Shown here: piece by piece, positions 9,267 to 18,822 of the stretch
Layout of the letters: each line of letters begins with the position of its first letter
Position numbering within the stretch: position 1 is the first letter of the stretch
Origin: Phycisphaerae bacterium
GTDB taxonomy: Bacteria > Planctomycetota > Phycisphaerae > Phycisphaerales > SM1A02
DNA: 64,000 nucleotides
Direction of reading: 5' to 3'
NCBI GenBank assembly: GCA_016795035.1
Contig: JAEUIT010000077.1
Location: forward strand, 1 to 64,000
Made by a program: the position numbers and the translations under genes
The notes under the pieces: generated by a model
The model's input: only the letters and a program-made list of their open reading frames with translations
What the model was told of the DNA's origin: nothing
The model's database searches: none

Positions 9267-9946
9267 GACGCGCCTCCAGCCTTCGTCGAGCGAGCGGACT
9301 TCCCGCCGGTGACGCGACGGATGGGCGCGGTCGCTGCGGCCGCGAACCCGACCAGCTTCGCCAAGGTGACCGCCGCGGTCCGCAGGCCGCCGCCGTCCGT
9401 CGCGGTGAGCCGATCGGCGACGCCATCGAGGAGAAGCACGGCGTCGCGCAGGGCGTCGACGCGGGCGTTATGAGCTTCGCGGGCCGCGCCTCCGGTCGAC
9501 GTGCCTTCTGCCTTCGCCGACGCCTGCACGTCGGTGCGGCACTGCGACAGGCCGTCGACGAGGGGATCGAGTTCGCGTCGCTTGCGGGCTCGGGCGACCG
9601 TCGCGAAGAGGCGCCAGACATCTTGCTCCGCGCGGAAGTACTCGCGCCGTTCGCCGCGCTGAAGTTGCCGCGAGATGATTCCCCACTCGACGAGCGTGCG
9701 GAGCGTCATCGAGGCGTTGCCGCGCGAGATGCGGAGGCGATCCATGATCGTCTCGACGTCGAGCGGCTCCCCATGCATGAAGAGAAGCGCGTGCGTCTCG
9801 GCCATGGTGCGCGGGACCCCCCAGCGCGACGCCATCTCGCCCCAGAGGGCGATGAAGCGATCTTGGGCGGCGACGAGGTCTGGATCGGTGGCGGGGGCGC
9901 CGTCGAGCGCCTCACGCTTCGGCAACATGTCGATGGGCCTACTCAT
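9263..9946 (-). CDS. GbsR/MarR-family transcriptional regulator
   Basis: A winged-helix repressor of the GbsR (COG1510) group. The core is clear: AAQDRFIALWGEMASRWGVP, then TMAETHALLFM, the recognition region ISRGNASMTLRTLVEWG and the wing QLQRGERREYF. The C-terminal 80 residues are helical and probably dimerise. I chose ATG 9946; in-frame ATGs at 9925, 9988 and 10009 exist, but codons upstream of 9946 are A/T-rich at the third position and cover a perfect palindrome (9988-10005) that looks like an operator. It is the first gene of a two-gene unit, so autoregulation is likely. Effector unknown. Confidence 0.82.
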   Translation of the reverse strand: MSRPIDMLPKREALDGAPATDPDLVAAQDRFIALWGEMASRWGVPRTMAETHALLFMHGEPLDVETIMDRLRISRGNASMTLRTLVEWGIISRQLQRGERREYFRAEQDVWRLFATVARARKRRELDPLVDGLSQCRTDVQASAKAEGTSTGGAAREAHNARVDALRDAVLLLDGVADRLTATDGGGLRTAAVTLAKLVGFAAAATAPIRRVTGGKSARSTKAGGAS

Positions 9947-9987
9947 GCGAGAGAGAGTACGGATGTCTCGCGTCAGCGGACCTGACA

Positions 9988-10005
9988 TTTCAGAAAAATC
10001 TGAAA
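9988..10005. promoter_or_regulatory. probable operator palindrome of the GbsR-type regulator
   Basis: Perfect inverted repeat TTTCAGA-AAAA-TCTGAAA, A/T-rich in a GC-rich setting, about 40 bp upstream of the chosen start of the regulator gene. Size and symmetry fit a MarR/GbsR dimer site. If the regulator starts at 10009 instead, the palindrome would lie inside its reading frame. Confidence 0.55.
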
Positions 10006-10086
10006 GCATCCTGGCCTCGACGGTTCGGCGGCGCGGGCGCGGGCGCCGGCGAGGTCGCACCGCCCTGTCGCGGCTGCAACGAAAAC

Positions 10087-10111
10087 GGCCCCCGGCGTGG
10101 TGCCGGGGGCC
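10087..10111 (-). terminator. intrinsic terminator after the subtilase gene
   Basis: A perfect 10-bp stem (GGCCCCCGGC, 10087-10096, with GCCGGGGGCC, 10102-10111) and a 5-nt loop. On the minus strand it is followed by a short T run (CGTTTTCG). It lies about 64 bp past the stop of the minus-strand protease-like gene. Confidence 0.8.
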
Positions 10112-10174
10112 GAGAAAACCGAGGTGTTCCGGAGGATCTCCGGTGTCGCTTACCCCAACCGTTCGGGGCGAGCC

Positions 10175-13117
10175 TTACGGGGCGGGGAGCGTCGGTCCGA
10201 TCGCCGTGATCTGGATGAGGTCGTGCCAGACCTGGTGCGGCGGGGTGGCGCCGAGGCCAACCGTCCAGATGCGGCCGGTGACGCCGCCGCTCGAATTCAC
10301 GTAGCGATCGGCGAGGAGCGGATTGATGCCGAGGGTGGCACCGCCGCCGCCCGGCGTCAGGAAGCCGACGCCGATGAAATCCCAGCGTCCATCGATGTTG
10401 TTCCAGAGGAAGCCACCGAGGAGGACGTTCGAGGCCGTCGCACGACCCTGCTCCGTGAGCGCGACGCCGGTCAGCTGGCCGGGCACCGCGTTCGTCTGGA
10501 GGGAGGCCATCACGTCGGTCGTCGGACCGCCGCCCATGTACGCGAGTTGCTGGACGGTCGTGCCGGCCGCCGCGTACTTGGTCTGGATCTTCATGTAGTT
10601 GCCGTCAGCGTTCCGGATCTGGAACGTCGAGGCGTTGCCGACGGGATTGCCGTAGAGGATCTTGACCGTCGTCGCGTTGCCGTCGACGAACTGGCCGGTC
10701 ATGATCGCGAAGGCGCAAGCGAGGGCATCCGGGAAGGTGCCGATCCGACGGAAGACGTCGTCGTTGCAGTCCGGCATGTCCGGACCCGGGCCGAGGGTGA
10801 TCGGATCAAGCGGCCAGCACTGGTCGCCGTTGCCGTTGCCGCTCAAGACGCCGCGGAGCTGGGCCGGCGTGATCGCCGTCCCGTAGATCTGCTTCGCCCA
10901 ACCTTGGAGCACCGCCGCGAGACCAGCGACGACCGGCGCTGCCGCCGACGTGCCGTTGAACTGGTTCGTGTAGGTGCGGAGGTGGTCCTCTTCGAGCGGG
11001 TTGACAAGCGGCGGGTTCTCGCCCTTGAAGAAGTCGGCGTAGCCGGTCGTCATGACCGAGGTACCCCAACCCGACAGGTGCACCGTGCCGAGACCTTCGT
11101 CGTCGTCGCCGGTGTAGTTCGAGAAGCCGAGACGGCAGTAGTGGTAGACGCCGGGGAACGCACAGCCGAAGAGCGGACCGTTGCCGCCCGGGAAGCAGGC
11201 GCCGACGATTACGGCGTTCGTTTCGAACGGCGCGGGCTCGATCGGGATGCTGTCGTTACCCGCCGACATGATGCAGGAGATGCCGAGGTCGGTCGCGGAC
11301 AAGATGAGGGCGGCAACCGCTTCGCTCGTGACGATCGGGCCGGCGCCGGGGAAGCCGATCGAGAAGTTGAGCACGTCGCCGGGCTCAAAGATCTCCATCG
11401 CGCTCAGGATGGCGTTCGGGAGACGCGAGCCTTCTTCGACGCTCAAGGTCGGGAAGAAGTAGCCCTGCGCCTCGTGGGCGATGCCGGTGACGCCGAAGCC
11501 GTTGTCGCGAGCGACGGTGATGCCGAGCGTGGCGGTGCCGTGCTCGGGATCGTTCGCGCCGCCGTTGATCAGGATCGGGGTCTGGCCCGACTCGAGGATG
11601 ACGCCCGGAATCGGAAGGGGATCACCGTTCTCGTCGAGACGGAAGTCCTCGTGATTCCAGAACGCCGAGAACTCGACGATACCGACGCGCACCGTGCGAC
11701 CGTTCAGGTTCGGCTGGATGTCGCCTTGATAGATCGTCGCGAACTGCTGCTGGAGGGCGCGGATGCCTTCGAGATCGAAGCCACCGCCGCGCCAACCGCT
11801 CTGCCAATACACCTGGGCCGGATCGAGGCCGGTCGGCGGGAAGTCGGTGAAGTCGCTGATGACCGGCCACACCTGCGTGTAGGCCTGCCAGTTGGTCGTG
11901 ACGAACGGCGGTTCGCCGGGGCCGGCCAACGGGTTCTCGATGATGTCCGAGGAGAAGATCGGGGTCGGGCCCGGATCGGCGTCCGCGGTGCAGGCCGCTT
12001 CAAGCGCGGGCGACGTGGTCAGTGCCACGCACGAGGCGTCCCACACCACCGTGCAGCAGGTCGGGTCGACGCCGCAGACGGCGAAGCAGCACGCCGGAAG
12101 GTCGCAGCCACGGCTGTCGTGCGCTTCGAAGCAACCGCCGCTGATCGCCGACGAGATGCCCAGGAAGATCGGATTCGGCGCGCCGGTTCCGTCGGTGAAG
12201 CAGGGGTCGTAGCGCTGGTCAGGCGGGAGCGAACCGAAGTTGTCGTAGATCGTCTGATCGCAGAGAAGGTTTGCGTAGGCCGCGCAGAGGAGGTCCCAGC
12301 CTTGCGGCTGGTCCGGATCGTCGCAGTACGGAACCACGTCGCCGACGAGCTGGCAGCAGACGACGTCCGCGCACCCCGACTCGCAGATCTCCATCGCGCA
12401 CCCCGGGTCGGGGTTGCAGTTGGTGGGCGGGTCCGGGCAGTTCGGGCTCGGAGCGTTGCAGATCGTCTGGTTGCCCGGATCGCAGGTGCGGTTCGCGTCC
12501 TGGTGCGTCTCGAGCGGTCGTTCGAACTCGACGAACTCGACGATGTCGAGGTTGTTGAGCGCACGGCCCGCCTGGAGCAGCACGTTCGGCGCCACGTTCA
12601 CGACCATGAAGGACGCGAAGTCAGGCTGGCCGCGGCCGGTCTGCGCTTCGGCGCGAAGCTCGATGGTGCGAAGCGTCTCGTCGGACTTGTTCGTGATCCA
12701 TTGCTGGACCGTGCCGCCGAACTCGGCGAGCACCGCGTCGAAGCTGCTGAGGTCTTCGCCGATGAAGCTCGAGATGCGGTCGGCTGCCGCTTGGCGCGGA
12801 GCGCGGGCTCCGAGATCGTCGCGCAGCTTGACGATGATGCGGCCGGTCGTGCTCACTTCGTTGCGAACACGGTCGATCGGAAGGTGGAGGCGATCGGTCG
12901 CGACCTTCGGATAGGGCGCGCGCGCCGTGCGCTGACGAGGATCGAGATCGACCTTCGGCGCGGCCGTCACCTTGCCGCCAGCGGAGAGAACCGCCTCTTG
13001 CACCTTTCCGGTCGCCGCGACGCCCGCCGGCCTGTCGGCCGCACGCGTCTGCTCGGCGATGAGCGAACCCGTAAACGTTGCGATCAATACTGATGCTGGG
13101 AGCAACCGGAACAGCAT
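10175..13117 (-). CDS. secreted subtilisin-like (S8) serine peptidase with Cys-rich insert
   Basis: A 980-residue exported protein. ATG 13117 has the ribosome binding site AGGAGA and starts a signal peptide (MLFRLLPASVLIATF, cut near the EQTRAAD stretch). Residues about 60-260 form a prodomain-like region. A Cys-rich block with paired motifs follows (GCADVVCC, DLPACCFAVCGVDPTCC, WDASC), a pattern common in Phycisphaerales secreted proteins. The S8 core comes next: His526 in EHGTATLG, Asn in MSAGND, Ser724 in NGTSAAAP. The position expected to hold the catalytic Asp reads VGIVEFSAFW, with Glu482, so activity is uncertain. About 250 residues after the catalytic domain have no recognisable domain. 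Confidence 0.86.
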   Translation of the reverse strand: MLFRLLPASVLIATFTGSLIAEQTRAADRPAGVAATGKVQEAVLSAGGKVTAAPKVDLDPRQRTARAPYPKVATDRLHLPIDRVRNEVSTTGRIIVKLRDDLGARAPRQAAADRISSFIGEDLSSFDAVLAEFGGTVQQWITNKSDETLRTIELRAEAQTGRGQPDFASFMVVNVAPNVLLQAGRALNNLDIVEFVEFERPLETHQDANRTCDPGNQTICNAPSPNCPDPPTNCNPDPGCAMEICESGCADVVCCQLVGDVVPYCDDPDQPQGWDLLCAAYANLLCDQTIYDNFGSLPPDQRYDPCFTDGTGAPNPIFLGISSAISGGCFEAHDSRGCDLPACCFAVCGVDPTCCTVVWDASCVALTTSPALEAACTADADPGPTPIFSSDIIENPLAGPGEPPFVTTNWQAYTQVWPVISDFTDFPPTGLDPAQVYWQSGWRGGGFDLEGIRALQQQFATIYQGDIQPNLNGRTVRVGIVEFSAFWNHEDFRLDENGDPLPIPGVILESGQTPILINGGANDPEHGTATLGITVARDNGFGVTGIAHEAQGYFFPTLSVEEGSRLPNAILSAMEIFEPGDVLNFSIGFPGAGPIVTSEAVAALILSATDLGISCIMSAGNDSIPIEPAPFETNAVIVGACFPGGNGPLFGCAFPGVYHYCRLGFSNYTGDDDEGLGTVHLSGWGTSVMTTGYADFFKGENPPLVNPLEEDHLRTYTNQFNGTSAAAPVVAGLAAVLQGWAKQIYGTAITPAQLRGVLSGNGNGDQCWPLDPITLGPGPDMPDCNDDVFRRIGTFPDALACAFAIMTGQFVDGNATTVKILYGNPVGNASTFQIRNADGNYMKIQTKYAAAGTTVQQLAYMGGGPTTDVMASLQTNAVPGQLTGVALTEQGRATASNVLLGGFLWNNIDGRWDFIGVGFLTPGGGGATLGINPLLADRYVNSSGGVTGRIWTVGLGATPPHQVWHDLIQITAIGPTLPAP

Positions 13118-13459
13118 GCTTCGAGTCTCCTGTGGAGCGCGAGCCAAGGCGCAGCACGAACGGGCGCACGAACACGATCTCACCGTTGCAGGCGAAACTG
13201 CCGCGCTGGTCTCGGCGCGAACCGGACGGTTCGCAGCCATGACGTCGCACGAGGCAGTCAGGCGCGAGCGCCTTTCGTTCGTGCAAACCCGTTGCAAGGA
13301 TCCTGCGAACCTACGTGGTCCGCAGAGATCCAGAAAAAGTCTACCACGACCATTATCGGCAACAAGCGGCTTCGGCGCTTCGATCATGGAATCGCGCGAA
13401 CTTTGGGACTCGCGCGATCCTTGGGCCTCGCGCGAAGGTCGGATCGCGCGATCGCTCGT
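13118..13459. other. intergenic region between purD and the subtilase gene
   Basis: 342 bp without a gene I can support. It should hold the promoter of the subtilase gene, which has a ribosome binding site at its right end. The stretch 13388-13456 repeats TCGCGCGA-like octamers at short spacing. One CGTTGCAG octamer lies near 13184. Confidence 0.5.
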
Positions 13460-14806
13460 TCATGAGACCGGCTGATCGGCGCGTCGCTTCAACACCCGAT
13501 GCCCAATGTCGCGGCGGAAAAAGGCGCCCTGGAAGACGATGCGCGACGCCGCCTCATTGGCCCGCGCCTGCGCTTCGGCGAGGTCGGCGCCGAGCGCGGT
13601 CACGCCGAAGACGCGTCCGCCGGTCGTGACCAGTTCGCCCTTCGCGTTGCGGCCCGTGCCGGCATGGAAGATCGTCACCCCCTCGACCTCCTTCGCCTCG
13701 TCGAGTCCGGTGATCGGCTTGCCCTTCACGATCGAGCCGGGGTACCCCTCGGCGCAGACGACCACGGTGACCGCGGTTCGGGGATCGAAGGCGTAGTCGA
13801 CCGCGTCGAGTTGACCCGTGGCGGTGGCGTAGAGGAGTTCGACGAGGTCCGACTTCAACCGCACCATGAGCGGCTGCGTCTCGGGATCGCCGAAGCGGGT
13901 ATTGAATTCGAGCACCTTCGGCCCGGCCGGCGTGAGCATGAGGCCGGCGTAGAGGACACCGCGGAACGTGACGCCCTCGCGGCGGAGCCCGTCGATCGCG
14001 GGCACGAGCACTTGCCGCTCGATCTGTGCGAGTTGGGCGTCGTCCAAGACCGGCGTCGGGCAGTAGGCCCCCATGCCGCCCGTATTCGCGCCGACGTCTC
14101 CCTCGCCGACCTGCTTATGGTCTTGGCAGGGGTCGAGCACGCTGATGGTGCGACCGTCGACGAGCGCGAGCACCGAGACCTCCTGGCCTCGGAGACGCTC
14201 CTCGATCACGATCTGGTTTCCCGCCTCGCCGAACTCCTTCTTGAGCATGATGCGGTCGATCGCGGCCATGGCCTCGGCTCGACTCGTGCAGACGACGACG
14301 CCCTTGCCTGACGCAAGCCCCGACGCCTTGATGACGACATCGCTCTCGCGCGACTCGAGGTAGCGCGCGGCGGCCTCGTGGTTGTCGAAGATCCGTCCTT
14401 CGGCGGTCGGAATGGACACCGAACGCATCAGCTGCTTCGCGTACGCCTTGTCCCACTCGAGGCGGGCGCCGTCGCGCGACGGCCCGAACACCGGCCGGTT
14501 GGGCGCGGCGAGGAGCGTCGCGAAGTCTTGGGCAAGCGGCGCCTCCGGCCCGATCACGACGAGGCCGATGTTCTCGCGCTCGCACCAACGCGTGAGGCGG
14601 AACATCTGCCGGACGTCGATCGCCTCGGGGCAGGTGGTTCCGAGCGCCGCGAGTCCTGCGTTCGCGCCCGCCTCGACCCAGAGTTCACCGAGGCGCGGCG
14701 ACGCCTTCATCTTCCACGCGAGCGCGTGTTCGCGACCGCCGGTGCCGAGGAGAAGGACGTTGACGCGGTCGGGGATCCCCGACGGTCGGGCAGAAGGGGT
14801 GGGCAT
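13460..14806 (-). CDS. purD: phosphoribosylamine--glycine ligase (GAR synthetase)
   Basis: ATP-grasp enzyme of purine synthesis that joins glycine to phosphoribosylamine. The 448-residue protein has the N-terminal LLLGTGGREHALAWKMK loop, the ATP-grasp segment VIKASGLASGKGVVVC, the GDVGANTGGMGAYCPTP motif and the metal-binding EFNTRFGDPETQ. It is about 20 residues longer than most homologues because of a short N-terminal lead. The alanine dehydrogenase gene lies 48 bp upstream on the same strand, so the two may share a transcript. Confidence 0.96.
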   Translation of the reverse strand: MPTPSARPSGIPDRVNVLLLGTGGREHALAWKMKASPRLGELWVEAGANAGLAALGTTCPEAIDVRQMFRLTRWCERENIGLVVIGPEAPLAQDFATLLAAPNRPVFGPSRDGARLEWDKAYAKQLMRSVSIPTAEGRIFDNHEAAARYLESRESDVVIKASGLASGKGVVVCTSRAEAMAAIDRIMLKKEFGEAGNQIVIEERLRGQEVSVLALVDGRTISVLDPCQDHKQVGEGDVGANTGGMGAYCPTPVLDDAQLAQIERQVLVPAIDGLRREGVTFRGVLYAGLMLTPAGPKVLEFNTRFGDPETQPLMVRLKSDLVELLYATATGQLDAVDYAFDPRTAVTVVVCAEGYPGSIVKGKPITGLDEAKEVEGVTIFHAGTGRNAKGELVTTGGRVFGVTALGADLAEAQARANEAASRIVFQGAFFRRDIGHRVLKRRADQPVS

Positions 14807-14854
14807 GCAGAAACTCGAACGGGCGCGGGAAGGTCGGGGGAGTGGCGAGGGGCG

Positions 14855-15961
14855 TCAGATCGCGAGCGGCTCGAACTCGAGCTCGTGCGCGTGCGCGACG
14901 GCTTGATTCGTCAGGCGGCCGCGATTCACGTTGATCGCGCTCGCGAAGTGATGATCCATGCGGGCAAGGCGCTCCGGTCCGTAGCGGGCGAGTTTCGACA
15001 CCCACGGCAGCGTGACATTCGTGAGCGCGAGGGTCGACGTGCGGGCGACCGCGGCGGGCATGTTGCCGACGCCGTAGTGCACGATGCCGTCGACGTCATA
15101 GACGGGATTGCGGTGCGTCGTCACGCGGCTCGTCTCGACGCAGCCGCCTTGGTCGATCGCCACGTCGACGATCACCGAGCCCGGTTGGATGTGTCGAAGG
15201 TCGTCGCGGCGGATGAGCCACGGCGCCTTCGCGCCCGGCACGAGCACGGCGCCGATGATGAGATCCGCCCAGTGCAGGCGCTCGCGGATCGCCTGCGGAT
15301 CGCTGTACACGCAGCGGACGTTCTTCGGCATGATCTCGCCGAGGCGTCGCAGGCGATCGATCGAGATGTCGAGGATGACGACGTCGGCGCCCATGCCGCT
15401 CGCGACCTGCGCCGCGCAGGTTCCGACCACGCCGCCGCCCAGGACGAGCACGTGCCCCGGCGCCACGCCCGGCACGCCGCCGAGGAGGACGCCCCGGCCG
15501 CCCCACGGGCGCTCGAGGTACTTCGCCCCTTGCTGCACCGAGAGCTTGCCGGCGACTTCGCTCATCGGGGTCAGGAGCGGGAGGCCGCCGCGATCGTCGG
15601 TCAGCGTCTCGTAGGCGATGGCGATGCACTTCTTCTCGAGGCAGGCGACCGTGAGCGCCTTGTCGGCGGCCAAGTGGAAGTAGGTGAAGACAAATTGGCC
15701 TTCGCGCATCAGGGCGAGTTCGCTCGCCTGCGGCTCCTTCACCTTCACGATGAGGTCGGCCCGCGACCAGACATCGGCCGCCGCCCCGACCACGTCGGCA
15801 CCGGCCGCGCGGTAGGCGTCGTCTTCGAATCCGCTGCCGAGGCCGGCGCCCGATTGGACGAGCACGGTGTGCCCCTCGCGGGCGAGCACCTCGACGCCCA
15901 CGGGGCGGATCCCAACGCGGTATTCGTCAGCCTTCACTTCGGTCGGAACGCCCAAGATCAT
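14855..15961 (-). CDS. ald: alanine dehydrogenase
   Basis: NAD-dependent enzyme interconverting L-alanine and pyruvate plus ammonia. The ATG at 15961 (MILGVPTEVKADEYRVG) matches the usual family start and gives 368 residues, the standard length. Visible signatures are the N-terminal EYRVGIRPVGVE region, YFHLAADKALT, the Rossmann segment VLVLGGGVVGTCAAQVA with acidic VVILDISIDRL, and the C-terminal INVNRGRLTNQAVA. It is a soluble cytoplasmic enzyme. A divergent promoter region of 255 bp separates it from the next plus-strand gene. Confidence 0.95.
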   Translation of the reverse strand: MILGVPTEVKADEYRVGIRPVGVEVLAREGHTVLVQSGAGLGSGFEDDAYRAAGADVVGAAADVWSRADLIVKVKEPQASELALMREGQFVFTYFHLAADKALTVACLEKKCIAIAYETLTDDRGGLPLLTPMSEVAGKLSVQQGAKYLERPWGGRGVLLGGVPGVAPGHVLVLGGGVVGTCAAQVASGMGADVVILDISIDRLRRLGEIMPKNVRCVYSDPQAIRERLHWADLIIGAVLVPGAKAPWLIRRDDLRHIQPGSVIVDVAIDQGGCVETSRVTTHRNPVYDVDGIVHYGVGNMPAAVARTSTLALTNVTLPWVSKLARYGPERLARMDHHFASAINVNRGRLTNQAVAHAHELEFEPLAI

Positions 15962-16216
15962 GGGGCGAAGTGTACTGGCACGCGCGCTCCGCGCCGGTCC
16001 CCACTCGTGATCGCAGGCACGCACCGCGCACCGACGCCGAGCGCGGCGCGTGCACCGCTGTCCGACATCGCCCGTTCGATCCCCGCGTGCGGCGCCCGCG
16101 AACCGGGATTGAGGCGCGTTCGATCCGGGAGTAGGTGCTACATTGCGACTCTTCCCTCGACTCCACCATTGGCGGCCTTTCACGTTTCTCTCGGCACCCC
16201 AGCACACTCCTCACGC

Positions 16217-17707
16217 ATGACCCACGCACGGACCCGTCGGCGGACTCGTCTCTCGGCTCTCGCGACCGTCGCGCTCGGCGCCATCGCCGTCGCGTCGCCC
16301 ATCGTCGCCATGCCTTCCATCGCTTCGGCGCAGCTCTCGAAGGTGCTGAACGAGCTCAACCAGCCGTGGGACCGCGTGCAGGACACGAACGAGTCGTGGA
16401 AGCCGGTCCTGACGGCGTTCCTCGACATGACGCCGCCGCCGGTCGAGATCACGACGTCGTTCGACCTCTCGACGCTCTACCCGGGCATGGACAACTGGTC
16501 GGCGTGGACCGCGTGGGCCGAGAAGAACGCCGGCATGGGGAAGGCGCTCGTCGACAACCAGAACAAGCTCGCCTTCGCGATGCCTTATGGCGACGAGAAG
16601 GTTGACGCGGCCTTCCGCAATCGCGGCCTCTTCACCAAGATCTCGATCGAGCCCGCGACCCAGCACATCGACGCGAAGTACCTGAACGCGATGAACCAGA
16701 TCGCGGCGTACTCGATCGTCGAGACGTGGCGCTTGGCGGCGGCCGGCAAGTTCGAGGAGTCGTTCGCCCTCGGCGTCGGCGCGATCAAGATCTTCCGGCA
16801 GCTGGCCGACCAGACGCTGGTGCGCGAGCAGGTCTTCGCGCTCAACACGATGTCGGAACTCCTCATGTCGCAGCGCGAGATCATGTTCGCGTTCGTCGAC
16901 AAGGTTCCCGCCGAGCTCATGCAGAAGCTCGGCACCAAGGAATACCCGGGCGTCCGTCCCGCCGACGGTCACCGTCTCCGACGGCTCGTCCTGCCTGAGG
17001 GCGACCGCATCGTCGCCGCGGCGATCCTCGCGCAGTGCTTCGACGACAACGACCAGCCCTCGCCGGAACTCTTCGCCCAGGTCTTCGCGAGCCTCCAGTC
17101 GGCGAATGCGCCGCTCGAGCGCTTCGGCGCGGCGCGGCGCTGGAACGCGATCGCCGAGCTCCACGGATCGCGCGAAGCGTCGAACGAGAAGCTCGGGGCG
17201 ATCTACGACGACTGGTACCGCCGTTGGAACACGCGCGACTACGACGCGATGATGACGGTGCCGACGACGCTCTCGCTCGTGAACCCGATTCGCTACGCCG
17301 CCGTCGTCCTCTCGGTGAGCGACCTGCAGGACGCCTTCCGGGCACGACGCCGCGCGATCGCCGAGTTGAACGGCACGATCATGTCGGCGGCGCTCGTCGG
17401 TTACTACCGCACCTTCGGCTCGTGGCCCGACGACAACGAGAAGATCTACTCCGCGTACATGCCGCGGCGCTTCGACTTCGATCCGTACGACACCGAGTAC
17501 GGCCGGCTCCTCTTCCGCTACATGGCGACGGCGCGACCGATCGACACGGTGTGGGGCCCGATCTCCGTGCAAGGGCCGGTGATCTACGCCCGCAACGAAG
17601 ATCACGCCGACGACCAATTCCGCTCCCACGAGGCGGCCGGCGACAGCGGCGACTTTGTCCTCTGGCCGCCGCTTCGTCAGATGTCACGCGGCTCGGGCGG
17701 CCAGTGA
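16217..17707 (+). CDS. secreted protein of unknown function
   Basis: A 496-residue protein with a signal peptide (Arg-rich start, hydrophobic stretch to IASAQLSK, cut after residue about 36). The mature part is largely alpha-helical, rich in Trp and aromatic residues (NQPWDRVQD, MDNWSAWTAW, YRTFGSWPDDNEKIYSAY) and has no cysteine-pair or catalytic motif I recognise. It resembles large lineage-specific periplasmic proteins of planctomycetes. ATG 16217 is chosen because the signal peptide begins there. trxB follows 82 bp later on the same strand. Confidence 0.75.
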   Translation: MTHARTRRRTRLSALATVALGAIAVASPIVAMPSIASAQLSKVLNELNQPWDRVQDTNESWKPVLTAFLDMTPPPVEITTSFDLSTLYPGMDNWSAWTAWAEKNAGMGKALVDNQNKLAFAMPYGDEKVDAAFRNRGLFTKISIEPATQHIDAKYLNAMNQIAAYSIVETWRLAAAGKFEESFALGVGAIKIFRQLADQTLVREQVFALNTMSELLMSQREIMFAFVDKVPAELMQKLGTKEYPGVRPADGHRLRRLVLPEGDRIVAAAILAQCFDDNDQPSPELFAQVFASLQSANAPLERFGAARRWNAIAELHGSREASNEKLGAIYDDWYRRWNTRDYDAMMTVPTTLSLVNPIRYAAVVLSVSDLQDAFRARRRAIAELNGTIMSAALVGYYRTFGSWPDDNEKIYSAYMPRRFDFDPYDTEYGRLLFRYMATARPIDTVWGPISVQGPVIYARNEDHADDQFRSHEAAGDSGDFVLWPPLRQMSRGSGGQ

Positions 17708-17789
17708 CGCAACGCGGAGTTTTCCTTTCGAATCCACTTCTGTCCGTGACGGCGCGGCCGGCGCGTCGGCGGACGATCTCGGAGTTGCA

Positions 17790-18776
17790 ATGAGCGCGAA
17801 GCAGGACGGCGTCGAGAAAGTCGTGATCATCGGCAGCGGGCCTGCGGGCTGGACGGCCGCGATCTATGCGGCCCGCGCCAACCTCGAGCCGGTCTGCGTG
17901 ATCGGCGTGCCCGCGGCCAATCCGGCGCCGGTCCTTCCGGGTGGGCAATTGATGCTCACGACGGAAGTCGAGAACTATCCCGGCTTCCCCGACGGCGTGA
18001 CCGGCCCCGAGATGATGGACAAGTTCCAGAAGCAGGCCGAGCGCTTCGGCACGCGGGTCATCTCCGACGACGTCGTCTCCTGCGACTTCACCAAGCGGCC
18101 GTTCACCTTGACCACGGCAAGCGGCAGCACGATCACGGCGCACGCGGTGATCATCGCGACCGGTGCCACCGCGAACTGGCTCGGCCTTCCGAACGAGCTG
18201 CGCCTCGCGCAGATGGGCGGCGGCGTGAGCGCCTGTGCCGTGTGCGACGGCGCGTTGCCCGTCTTCCGTAACCAACCGCTCGCGGTCGTCGGCGGCGGCG
18301 ACACGGCGATGGAAGAGGCGAGCTACCTCACGAAGTTCGCAAGCAAGGTCTACGTGATCCACCGCCGCGACTCGTTCCGCGCGTCGAAGGCGATGCAGGA
18401 GCGCATCCTCAACGCGCCGAACGCCGAGGTCCTCTGGAATAAGGCCGTGACCGACGTCATCGGCACCGAGCGCATCGAAGCGGTCGAACTCGAAGACACG
18501 GTGACGAAGGCGAAGTCGCGCCTGGACGTCCGCGGCCTCTTCATCGCGATCGGTCACTCGCCGGCGACGAAGTTCCTGAAGGGCACCGGCATCGAGTTCG
18601 ACGAGTCGGGCTACGTGCGCCTGCGGCACCGGAACTCGTACACGAATGTCGAGGGCGTATTCGCCGCGGGCGACGTCGCCGACAGCACCTATCGCCAGGC
18701 GATCACTGCCGCAGGCATGGGCTGCCAGGCCGCGATCGACTGCGAACGCTGGCTCGCCGGCCAGGGCGTGCACTGA
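17790..18776 (+). CDS. trxB: thioredoxin-disulfide reductase
   Basis: NADPH-dependent flavoenzyme reducing thioredoxin. The start at 17790 has GGAG 5 nt upstream and gives 328 residues, the normal length. FAD-binding motif VVIIGSGPAGWTAAIYAARA at the N-terminus, redox-active CAVC (Cys149, Cys152) followed by DG, the NADPH-binding AVVGGGDTAMEEASYL, and the FAAGDVADSTYRQA motif near the C-terminus are all present. It sits alone before a repeat region and could share a transcript with the secreted protein upstream. Confidence 0.96.
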   Translation: MSAKQDGVEKVVIIGSGPAGWTAAIYAARANLEPVCVIGVPAANPAPVLPGGQLMLTTEVENYPGFPDGVTGPEMMDKFQKQAERFGTRVISDDVVSCDFTKRPFTLTTASGSTITAHAVIIATGATANWLGLPNELRLAQMGGGVSACAVCDGALPVFRNQPLAVVGGGDTAMEEASYLTKFASKVYVIHRRDSFRASKAMQERILNAPNAEVLWNKAVTDVIGTERIEAVELEDTVTKAKSRLDVRGLFIAIGHSPATKFLKGTGIEFDESGYVRLRHRNSYTNVEGVFAAGDVADSTYRQAITAAGMGCQAAIDCERWLAGQGVH

Positions 18777-18822
18777 CGCTGCCGCGAGCGCGACCGCCTC
18801 AGCACGGGTGATCGTGGCTACG

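Noticed and set aside
10097..13093. 998-codon open frame opposite the subtilase gene
   Set aside because: High GC keeps the antisense frame open. The translation is charged, repetitive Arg/Glu/Asp sequence without domains, while the minus-strand frame has a signal peptide and S8 motifs.
13388..13456. Run of TCGCGCGA-like octamers as an operator array
   Set aside because: Spacing is irregular and the motif is common in this GC-rich sequence, so no specific binding array can be claimed.
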